Of a stretch of 64,000 bases of DNA, positions 18,626-26,467 are shown one piece after another (positions within the stretch are counted from its first letter, which is position 1; each line of letters begins with the position of its first letter). Source of the stretch: Oligoflexia bacterium. GTDB lineage: Bacteria > Bdellovibrionota > UBA1018. Below the pieces are notes generated by a model. That model did no database searches, was not told where the DNA came from, and saw only the letters and a program-made list of their open reading frames with translations. Location of the stretch: NCBI GenBank assembly GCA_014378465.1, contig JACMNQ010000057.1, positions 62,001 to 126,000 on the forward strand, in the 5' to 3' direction. A program made the translations under genes and the position numbers.

Positions 18626-18868
18626 CGCGCGAGTATGTCCATACAATCGACAACGGTCAAGCTGTGGCGCCTCCCAATGAGCACCGGGGCCCCCCGGGGT
18701 TTCACAGGATGAGGACATGGCATCCCGCCAGTCGCAGCAGGAAAGTGAGTGCAATGCACAAAAGTGGACTGATTGAAAATGTTCGCCAACTCAGTCCAAA
18801 GATCATCGCCGACTATCCAGTAAAAAGCGTTCTATGACGCAAGGAATTTCGAGTGACGCTTGAGGTTG

Positions 18869-19271
18869 ACAGCAAATCGACTCCAAGGGACCGCGGCACC
18901 TTGATTCCGCTTTCAAGCCATCTTTCCATGATCAAAGCAGTGAGTGCCTGACTCTTGAGCCAAAGAATTCAGACTTTCTTCTTGAAGCTGCTTTGGCCTA
19001 TGAGCGCGTCGGACGGCTTGATCGAGCGCTTGAAATTTACACTCGGGGTGCGAGCCAGTTTTCAGACTATACGGACTTTGCCATCGAACATGCACCCATC
19101 CTGCTTTATACCGGACACGCTGAAGCGGCCTGGCAGGAGATTAAACCGATTTTAACCCAACATTCTGGATTGGCCGATGCACGGATCGTGGCGGTAGAAG
19201 CTGCACTGGCGACAGCTCACCTCGAAGCTGCTCGAACCCTGCTCGAAGAAGGGCTTGATTTGTCTTGGTAA
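18869..19271 (+). pseudogene. Fragment of a TPR protein
   Basis: From the in-frame stop that ends at 18870 to the stop at 19271 the frame is open and its product is TPR-like: EAALAYERVGRLDRALEIY (one repeat), GHAEAAWQEIKPIL and ATAHLEAARTLLEEGL. There is no ATG with a ribosome site; the first usable codon is TTG at 18993, in the middle of a repeat. Coding-like pieces in other frames lie just upstream (from about 18751). This suggests the 3' end of a TPR gene that has lost its start through frameshifts. A short functional protein from 18993 is less likely. Confidence 0.45.
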
Positions 19272-19378
19272 ACCCATCAGAACACATCTGTTTGCCACTG
19301 GCAGTCCTTCTTTTCTCTCTCAATTCCCTCGTAGAATCATTGATTTCATGATCTCAGTGTTACCTTTATCGCTAAACC

Positions 19379-19418
19379 CTACACGCTGGCCTTTGTAGGT
19401 TATTTCCTACAGGTGTAG
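19379..19418 (+). promoter_or_regulatory. Nested inverted repeat upstream of the large operon
   Basis: CTACAC (19379-19384) pairs with GTGTAG (19413-19418), and within the loop TGTAGG (19394-19399) pairs with CCTACA (19406-19411). Five A bases follow. It lies about 120 bases before the first gene of the 19.5-28.8 kb operon and could be an operator or a leader hairpin. Function is inferred from position only. Confidence 0.4.
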
Positions 19419-19538
19419 AAAAAGTCGACACTCGCGCCAGCATCACCGAAGGATCATCTTCGCCTGGGCATGAAATAATCAAATGATTTCAGGCACAATT
19501 CGAGTGCATCTCTATTTTACGAGCTGACGGATCGCGGC

Positions 19539-21917
19539 ATGTTTACTGCTCCTAGGGGCGCGGAGTGTGCAGCCGTGAACCTGAGCCAATTGACCGCATT
19601 TTTCAAAAGTCCTGCCGGGAGGAGAGTGCTCCCTTTCACCTTTCTCATGCTCGCAGCGTGCAGCGCCGGCGGGCGTGTGGCCATCACGGGCCCGATCTTC
19701 AAAGCTGAAGAAAAGCCCGTGCTCTCCGTCGAGCAGGCTTTGAGCTCATTGGATGCTTCTGGCCAGAGCTCGGGCACTTCTTACGATGCCGATCTCGCCG
19801 CTGCAGAAAAGATTCGCTCGCAGGCCGGGATTCACTTTGACTGGTCCGCCTTCTGGGAAACTCTCGAAGCTCGACCCACTCGCAAAGTCGGCCCTCCGAT
19901 TCTTCAACTTCATGAAATCGCCTGTGACTCGCGCTCCTTTCGAAGCTTCGCGAGTTTCGTCATCTCCAGACTCGAAGGTCTCGACTACCTGGCAGGTGAC
20001 CGCTGTCGCTGCGAAGTTTCCATTGGCAAGGAACTTACCTTGCAGGCCCTCAAAAAACTTTCGGCCGCCCTCTCCACTCAACCGACTTCAGAATCATCAA
20101 AATATGCGGCCAAATGGGTCACTCGTCTGCTGTCCCAGGAATACGCCAGAAATCCTTCGCTCGACTGGACGAACGTGATTCAGACACTCACTCCCGCTCA
20201 GTGGAAGCGTATCGCGGATTCGCTTTATGATTCGGGCGCCAACGCCGAGTACCTCCAACTCCTGAATGTGCATCAGGACACGGGGGGATCGACCGCTCAT
20301 CTCGTTTCGAAACTCGCCAAGATCACTTTCAAGGACGACGTTTCCTTTCAAACGGTGAAATCCCATCTGGGTTACACGTCACTTCTGAATGCAGTGCTGC
20401 TGGCACCCGCAGAATTTCTGGGTTCGGTTCAAGACCCTACTCAAATGAAAGTGCTCAATCTCCTCGAAACCGGCTTTCGGCCCGAAGAGACTCCCGGCGA
20501 TTCGGATGCGCGACGCTTCGAAGTCTGGTCCCAGTACAAATCGCTTCTGAAGATTGAAGACGCCATCGGCGTCAGAAGCACTCGCAGGTCCCACTTCACG
20601 GCGCTTCTCACCTGGCGAGAAACCCTGCAGAGAAAGCTCGAGAAAGATTGGTCCGCCTCTCCTGAAGAAGCCATCAGCTTTCTCAAGGAGTTTGCGCCCG
20701 ACGATCTGGATTCGATCTGGCTGCGCCTTCGATTGTCCCATGGTCAGAAAAGAACTGAACTCGCGAGCGCCTTTCGCGACGGTTTTCCGACGGCGCCCCT
20801 TACCCCTCTGGGCCGTGTGCTCTGGCATCGCCTCAATGCCCGTTTTTCAGAAACTGAAACGGTCCTGCAAAAAAATCTAGCCATTTTCTGCGACATGCTT
20901 GCGGAAGAAGGAATCACCCCCTCCCACTTTGCAGCAGGAGACCTGAGTCTGCTGGCAGGCTCAAAACTCACACCAGGCTGTTACACCGGAATGCCTGCTT
21001 CTCCAACCCCGGTGGTCCTCGAAAAAGAAGCCATCCAGATGCCATTTGACTCGGTGCTATTTCTGCCTGAATACCGCCTCAAGATCCGGACGCAGAAATT
21101 CGACGGGTCCTTCATCAATCTTTCGGCAGTGACCCGACTCATGGATCTGCCCGCGGAAACGCTATCCCATCCACAACCCGATGCAGTCGCTCTTCCGGTG
21201 ATCCTGGGTTACAAACTCACGCGTCCGATCGGACTTCTCAAGCCGGGGGTGCACTTCTTCCTGGCTCATCTCACCCTCCAACCCGCTGCCGCCGGCACTG
21301 CGGCCGCGACTCAGGCGTCAGACGGCTTGCCCGGTGGAACCCTCGCGATCGAGACGGATTCGTCACAGAATTCCTTTGAACCTCGGATCTTGAGCCTCGG
21401 TGGACCGGGTCAGCTGGGCGCACCTCAGGTGCTCGGAGGCAGAGGAGATCAATCTCACATCGACGCAGCGGATATTTCACGCACCTTTCAGGATCTGGAT
21501 CTGACGGGCAGGAAAGCCGCGCAGGGAGAGAAGCCGTATTTCATCGCGCACCCCACTCTTTTGAAACTCAAGATGCTCCGACAGAACGCGGAACTCACGC
21601 TGGATGGCAAGCCCAAGAAGTTCACTTTGATGCCTGACGAATATGCGGCTCTCGCCCCAGACATGTTTCTGAAGATGCAGAAGTTCTGCGCGACTTTCCT
21701 CAGCCTGGAGAAGTGCCTGGAGTCCGCCCTGATTCCTCAGGCCCAGCAGCTCGTCGACACGCTTCTCGAGAAAAATCGCGAACTCGAAAATGACGAACAG
21801 CTTCCTGAATTTCAGAATGAACCTTTCCAGGTCCCTGCTGGAGCTGCAGGCCCTCTCAACCCGCCCGGCAACACCGGCCCGAACGGAAAGATTTCACTCC
21901 GAGACTTTTATGAATAG
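19539..21917 (+). CDS. Large lipoprotein of unknown function (792 aa)
   Basis: The N-terminus is a lipoprotein signal: arginines, a hydrophobic core VLPFTFLML and lipobox LAAC followed by Ser-Ala-Gly, so the mature protein is probably anchored in the outer membrane. The mature part is about 750 residues. Roughly the first 450 are helical and repeat-like; the later part includes a beta-rich stretch with GGPGQLGAPQVLGGRGDQSHIDAADISRTF split across residues 620-655. It ends in a Pro/Gly-rich segment (VPAGAAGPLNPPGNTGPNGK). No family is recognised. The ATG at 19539 is used; a GTG at 19575 with a GGAG site is an alternative and gives a more normal signal length. It is the first gene of a coupled operon and overlaps the next by eight bases. 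Confidence 0.8.
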   Translation: MFTAPRGAECAAVNLSQLTAFFKSPAGRRVLPFTFLMLAACSAGGRVAITGPIFKAEEKPVLSVEQALSSLDASGQSSGTSYDADLAAAEKIRSQAGIHFDWSAFWETLEARPTRKVGPPILQLHEIACDSRSFRSFASFVISRLEGLDYLAGDRCRCEVSIGKELTLQALKKLSAALSTQPTSESSKYAAKWVTRLLSQEYARNPSLDWTNVIQTLTPAQWKRIADSLYDSGANAEYLQLLNVHQDTGGSTAHLVSKLAKITFKDDVSFQTVKSHLGYTSLLNAVLLAPAEFLGSVQDPTQMKVLNLLETGFRPEETPGDSDARRFEVWSQYKSLLKIEDAIGVRSTRRSHFTALLTWRETLQRKLEKDWSASPEEAISFLKEFAPDDLDSIWLRLRLSHGQKRTELASAFRDGFPTAPLTPLGRVLWHRLNARFSETETVLQKNLAIFCDMLAEEGITPSHFAAGDLSLLAGSKLTPGCYTGMPASPTPVVLEKEAIQMPFDSVLFLPEYRLKIRTQKFDGSFINLSAVTRLMDLPAETLSHPQPDAVALPVILGYKLTRPIGLLKPGVHFFLAHLTLQPAAAGTAAATQASDGLPGGTLAIETDSSQNSFEPRILSLGGPGQLGAPQVLGGRGDQSHIDAADISRTFQDLDLTGRKAAQGEKPYFIAHPTLLKLKMLRQNAELTLDGKPKKFTLMPDEYAALAPDMFLKMQKFCATFLSLEKCLESALIPQAQQLVDTLLEKNRELENDEQLPEFQNEPFQVPAGAAGPLNPPGNTGPNGKISLRDFYE

Positions 21918-23877
21918 GATCTATCGCGCTCGCAAAATCATTCTCCTCTGCATGGGACTATCCCTGCTGACCGTTGCACTTCGCGCGGATGAAGTTTCAG
22001 TTTCCCTGGCCGGTTATCCCGGCGGCGCTCAGGTTTCTGAATACAGTCGCATTGAAGTTCCGGAGGGTGGACTCGAACTCAAAGAACCGACGGACATTCA
22101 CGTGGACGAACTCGTTCTCAAGGGTCCACTCATCACGAACGGTTTCAAACTCGTGATTGATGTTCAGAATCTCGTTTTCGAAAATGGCGGCAATATCGTC
22201 GCATTCAAGGGGCCCGCAGAGCAGGGACCTTTGGGAAAAGCAGGTCCGGATGGAGAAACGGGCGAACACGGAACCAACAAAAGCAACAACCCGCACGGAC
22301 ACAAAGGTCACACTCCAGGAAAGCCCGGCGAAACGGGTGGCGATGCCCAAACGGGCAAACAGGATCCCGGCAGCATCACGGTCATTGCCGCGAATACCTC
22401 CGGGCAACCGGTACTGGACGGCACCGGCCAAAAAGGCGGCAAAGCCGGTCTGGGAGGCAAGGGCGGCGTCGGTGGTCGCGGAGGCCGTGGCGGGCAGGCA
22501 GAAACCAAATGCATCGGTCACAATCATTCGGCAGGGCGCGGAGGCCAGGCCGGAACCGGCGGTACTGGCGGCATGGGAGGCAGAGGCGGCGACGGTGGCA
22601 AAGCCGTGCAGATCTCCTTCGTCCAAGGTGAACTCAGTACCACTCCCCAGCCCATTCTGATCTCTCGACCTGGCTCGGGTGGCGAACCCGGAGATGCGGG
22701 TGTGGGCGGCGAACCCGGAGAAGCCGGTGAAGGGGGCGGCGGAGATTCTTCAAACTGTTTAGGATGGACCGAAGAAGAGGACGGCGGGGATACAGGTCCC
22801 CCAGGTGAAAGTGGCCGACCGGGCACCGCCGGTACCCTCTCTGGAAAATCAGGACCTCATCTTGACGAAAAGCTTCAGAAGAGCACTCCGGACCATCAGC
22901 TGCTCATCGCGCTCGAAACTGAACGCAGTAAAACTTTTCAGTCCTGGTACCGCTTTCATGTCAGCCGCACGCTCTATCTCCTCACTCAGGACTCTCTGAG
23001 GCTGGTCCACCAGACAGAAATGACACGGGCAGAACTTCAGACCTTGGCCGAAGACGATTTCGAATTCGCGACGATGCTGAAGGCCACTGACGCAAACTAT
23101 GCCGAACAGGTCATAAACGCCTGGAAAAATGATTTTCTGGACCCACTCACATCGCAGCTCGAAGTCGCCAGGAAAGATCCGAAGAACTACGGACCTGCGG
23201 TCATCAGGCGCCTGAACGAAGCCCTGACCGCTGGACTTGACCTTCAGAAACTTCTGAGCGATCCGGTGAATGCCAGACAGTCCCTCCAGAAGCTTCTAGG
23301 AGAAACGCAGTCGCGCGTGGCCGACGATCTGAATCAGGCACTGCTGGCCTGCAGCGAATACAATACAGCGCTCAAGGATCAATCCACACTTCTAGCAGGT
23401 GTGTTTTTCGGAATGACGGGTCGCTACGAGATGGGTCCTTGCAACGGCTCCATTGATTTTGCAGATGCCGCCAACCTGTTCGCTGAAATCAAACTCAGTC
23501 AGAAAATCGATTCCAAGGATACTTCGGCCTGGCTCCAGGGCATGATTCAGTTGGCGAAGCCCGCGGTTCCCCGGGATCAGAAAATCGCGAGTGCCCTGCC
23601 CCTTCGTCCGCTTCGTGCGGTGCAGGCCCTGCTGACTCTTCCGATGGCGTATGCACAGGAGAAACCTTCGAGCGATCCAGACGTCTATTTCTTCGGAAAA
23701 TCGCCTCTTTCAAAAGCTCAGGTCCTGACCGCAATCCCGACACGCAAGCGTCTGACTTCAGGCACGGGCATCCTTACGGGTTACGCGGTCCCGGCTGAAG
23801 CCCAGCTCAACCGGGCGAGCCTGTCACTCCATCTGCGCGCACTCAGCATTCTCCTCGGCGAAAGAAGTTCAAAATGA
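21910..23877 (+). CDS. Exported glycine-rich/collagen-like protein (655 aa)
   Basis: The ATG at 21910 overlaps the previous stop and opens a signal peptide (cleavage near LRA-DE). Residues 25-95 look like beta strands (LKEPTDIHVDELVLKG, FKLVIDVQNLVFENGGNIV). Residues about 100-330 are strongly glycine-rich, with Gly-X-Y collagen-like stretches (GPLGKAGPDGETGEHG, GRPGTAGTLSGKSGP) and Gly-Gly-X blocks (GGKGGVGGRGGRGGQ). The remaining 320 residues are helical and charged, with no recognised domain. It is probably a surface or periplasmic structural protein. The repeated glycine part may form a triple-helix-like or polyglycine stalk. It overlaps the next gene by four bases (ATGA), so it is translationally coupled. 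Confidence 0.85.
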   Translation: MNRIYRARKIILLCMGLSLLTVALRADEVSVSLAGYPGGAQVSEYSRIEVPEGGLELKEPTDIHVDELVLKGPLITNGFKLVIDVQNLVFENGGNIVAFKGPAEQGPLGKAGPDGETGEHGTNKSNNPHGHKGHTPGKPGETGGDAQTGKQDPGSITVIAANTSGQPVLDGTGQKGGKAGLGGKGGVGGRGGRGGQAETKCIGHNHSAGRGGQAGTGGTGGMGGRGGDGGKAVQISFVQGELSTTPQPILISRPGSGGEPGDAGVGGEPGEAGEGGGGDSSNCLGWTEEEDGGDTGPPGESGRPGTAGTLSGKSGPHLDEKLQKSTPDHQLLIALETERSKTFQSWYRFHVSRTLYLLTQDSLRLVHQTEMTRAELQTLAEDDFEFATMLKATDANYAEQVINAWKNDFLDPLTSQLEVARKDPKNYGPAVIRRLNEALTAGLDLQKLLSDPVNARQSLQKLLGETQSRVADDLNQALLACSEYNTALKDQSTLLAGVFFGMTGRYEMGPCNGSIDFADAANLFAEIKLSQKIDSKDTSAWLQGMIQLAKPAVPRDQKIASALPLRPLRAVQALLTLPMAYAQEKPSSDPDVYFFGKSPLSKAQVLTAIPTRKRLTSGTGILTGYAVPAEAQLNRASLSLHLRALSILLGERSSK

Positions 23878-25370
23878 AAAAAATCACTTCGCTTCTCTGC
23901 CTCACCCTCCTGCTCACTCAGCTTCAGGGAGTGTCCGCTTACGCCAGTACTCGATCAGCGATGGCAACTGCAGGGGGCAACAATGAACAACTCGATAAAC
24001 TCCATGCCATCCGCGACATCCTGCGCGGCGAATACAAGGGCCTTCTTCAGGACATGTTCAAACGTCAGATCGACGGTTACTTCTACAAGCGTCTTGAAGA
24101 TTTCACTCAGGTCGCTTCAGCTCTCAGTGCCCAGGTGGCGGTCGAATCCGACGAGCTGAACCGCATCGAAACGGAATGGATCGACATCAAGAGCCGAACG
24201 CAGCTCAACCAGGCTCCTCTGGCCAATGCAGTTCGCCTGCGAGCGATGAGAGACCGCGCTCACTACGCTCAGAGTCTCGGAACCACGGTGCTTGCGGATT
24301 TCGACATCCTGACCACGGCCTGGAAAGAACGTTGCACAAAATCCACGCTGGAGTTTCCTCACCGTTATTTCACCCCGCGGACCAAGCTGTCCCTGGATCA
24401 TTACAAATTTGAGCCTAAAGTCGGGGAGTTCGTCGTCAGTGTCACGATGTCCGGTGGCGAGAGTGGCGGCGTCTCGGGTGGGGGAATGACTGGGAACAAC
24501 GGAGGAAACCTCCAGAGCGCCATTCAAACTGGCGACGTCTCCAGCGGGCTCACAGCCGCGGGCTCCATGCTGGCCCTCAACTCCTACGCCTGTGGTCCTT
24601 TAGTGGCCTATTGCGCAGTTGCCGGGGCGGTCATGGCACTCACCGGCTGGGTGATCGGAGTGACCGAAAGGGCCAACGCGATCGCGGCCCAGCTCGAAGC
24701 GATCGAGGATATCTACAAAGCCCAGCAGAATGCCCTGAATGCCGTTTCTGACCTCGCCTTCGGCATGGTGGATGACCGCTGCGCGATCAATCTGCCCAAT
24801 CAAATTTCAAAAGACGGCCTGGAGATTTCACAACTCTTCGCTGAGCTCAAAAATCAGGTAGCCGCGACGACGGAGCACGCTGCACAGTTGCATCAGACAC
24901 TCAGCATGGAATTCGAACTTCTGAGGTCGTCGTTTCTCGAAGATCTGAATGATCAGGTGGACCGCGCTGTGGCCATTGAACAGAACTCCTACTTCGCAAA
25001 AGTTCAAAGTCAATTTGATGCCCAGCTCGACCGGGACACTCAGACGATGAAATTCATCAAGGAAAAAGTCTATCCGGGAGTGCGAGAACTTCAGGACAAG
25101 AACAAGACTTTACGCCTGAGCGACGAGATGAAGCTGAACGCGCAATATGACCTCTGGGACCGATGGATCGAAGGGGATCTCAGCTTCAACTCCCGCACTG
25201 ACTTCTCGTTCCTCCCCGCGAGTGCAATCGAAGCTTCATCTGGAAGCTCTTCCCCAACCAGTGGTCCACCCGGATCTGCGAATACGTGGGACAGCTTCAA
25301 AGCCAATTTTGAGATCCTGATGAGTTCGAAACTTCTGACGAACCCGACTGGTACCGGAGAAACATTATGA
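23874..25370 (+). CDS. Exported helical protein with one hydrophobic hairpin (498 aa)
   Basis: A signal peptide (LLCLTLLLTQLQGVSAYA) is followed by long charged helices (residues 40-150), a Gly/Ser-rich linker with GGESGGVSGGGMTGNNGG near residue 195, one long hydrophobic block at about 222-262 (ALNSYACGPLVAYCAVAGAV then MALTGWVIGV), and more long helices with coiled-coil character to about residue 430, then a Ser/Pro/Gly-rich tail. Long helices around a single hydrophobic hairpin is the plan of alpha-helical pore-forming toxins such as ClyA, Hbl-B or MakA. I see no sequence identity to any of them, so this is an architectural analogy only. Start and end overlap the neighbours by four bases each. 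Confidence 0.82.
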   Translation: MKKITSLLCLTLLLTQLQGVSAYASTRSAMATAGGNNEQLDKLHAIRDILRGEYKGLLQDMFKRQIDGYFYKRLEDFTQVASALSAQVAVESDELNRIETEWIDIKSRTQLNQAPLANAVRLRAMRDRAHYAQSLGTTVLADFDILTTAWKERCTKSTLEFPHRYFTPRTKLSLDHYKFEPKVGEFVVSVTMSGGESGGVSGGGMTGNNGGNLQSAIQTGDVSSGLTAAGSMLALNSYACGPLVAYCAVAGAVMALTGWVIGVTERANAIAAQLEAIEDIYKAQQNALNAVSDLAFGMVDDRCAINLPNQISKDGLEISQLFAELKNQVAATTEHAAQLHQTLSMEFELLRSSFLEDLNDQVDRAVAIEQNSYFAKVQSQFDAQLDRDTQTMKFIKEKVYPGVRELQDKNKTLRLSDEMKLNAQYDLWDRWIEGDLSFNSRTDFSFLPASAIEASSGSSSPTSGPPGSANTWDSFKANFEILMSSKLLTNPTGTGETL

Positions 25371-26467
25371 GAAACTCCATGAAAAAGCAGAAGAAGGCAG
25401 CGACTCAATTCCGTTCGATGAGTTCGATTCTGGGGGCGCTCCTCCCGCTCTGCGCCGCTCTCGCCGCGCAGTCCGGCCATTGCCAGACTTTGCCGGACCA
25501 AACCTTGCCCGGAGTGCAAGTCACATCCCCTGCAACTCCATCCACTTCGGCGTCTCCTGTGCCCGCTGCCGAAGTCCCCAGGATTTACCAGGTCCCGGCG
25601 ACTTCCGTGATCCCAGGCTACTCCGCTCGGCTCGTTTTTGAAGGATACTTCATCGGCGAAGCGCTGCCTTTGCCCACTCCGACAAAAGAAGAAACTGCCG
25701 GGATTGATACCTTCGGCAAGCAGGTTCAGTTTCAAAAGAAGAATGAAGAGAAGATCTCGGGCTGGATTGGCGCAAATCACGAACTCAGCCTCCAGAACTT
25801 CGACATCAGCTCCGGTCGGCGCGCTGCTGCAGGAGCCACCGGTGCGGATCCCTCCAACGCAAAAGTTCCTGCCGCTCAGGATCTGACTGAATTTTCACGA
25901 TGTGCGCAGCATGCACTCCCTTGGCTGAAGAGATCCGCTCTGGCGGAGCGGGATCGTCTGCAAGATCTCCTGGTCGGAATCGAAATGAGAGAACTCTCAC
26001 CCGAACGAGGCGACGGCAAGACGGTTTCTCTCTTCGGGATGGCGTGCGGCAGGTACTTGTCCAATGCGGGAATGCCAAAAGCAAGCGGCCACGCGGAAGT
26101 CAAAATGCTCAGCGCTGCTGCGGCTCGTGGAAAGAATCTTAAGGAATTTAAACAGGTGCTGCGTGCTTACATCACTGCCTATCACCCCCTTTCACCCGTG
26201 CGCGGCTCTGCTCTCTGGACCTCGCTCTGGAAAGCGACTGCCGTTCAGGCCGTGTTCTCATCTGAAGCACTGCCCTCACTCACGGTGCTGAAGCAGGTGG
26301 TTACTGGCTCCAACACCACGATCAAAGTCGTGGTCACGGACAAAGTCTATCCTGGCGGAATGGCCCCCAGCACAGCGACCATCCAGGCGCCCGTGGATTC
26401 GAATCTCGTCGGTGCCGAGAAGGCTTTCACGGATGGACTGGCCTTCGGCACGGAGATGATTCCGTGA
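25367..26467 (+). CDS. Exported protein of unknown function (366 aa)
   Basis: The ATG at 25367 overlaps the previous stop as ATGA. The N-terminus is basic (MKKQKKAATQFR) and followed by a hydrophobic core (ILGALLPLCAALAAQSG), consistent with a signal peptide. A Pro/Thr/Ser linker (residues 40-70) leads to a domain with VIPGYSARLVFEGYFIGEAL, a helical middle (residues 165-280) with two cysteines, and a beta-rich C-terminus (LTVLKQVVTGSNTTIKVVV). No family is recognised. It is the fourth gene of the operon and ends four bases into the 780-aa gene, so its production is tied to that of the candidate toxin. Confidence 0.8.
   Translation: MRNSMKKQKKAATQFRSMSSILGALLPLCAALAAQSGHCQTLPDQTLPGVQVTSPATPSTSASPVPAAEVPRIYQVPATSVIPGYSARLVFEGYFIGEALPLPTPTKEETAGIDTFGKQVQFQKKNEEKISGWIGANHELSLQNFDISSGRRAAAGATGADPSNAKVPAAQDLTEFSRCAQHALPWLKRSALAERDRLQDLLVGIEMRELSPERGDGKTVSLFGMACGRYLSNAGMPKASGHAEVKMLSAAAARGKNLKEFKQVLRAYITAYHPLSPVRGSALWTSLWKATAVQAVFSSEALPSLTVLKQVVTGSNTTIKVVVTDKVYPGGMAPSTATIQAPVDSNLVGAEKAFTDGLAFGTEMIP

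Noticed and set aside
19746-20828. Several minus-strand frames over the 792-aa lipoprotein gene
   Set aside because: They are antisense to a gene with a lipobox and a coherent operon position and look like shadows.
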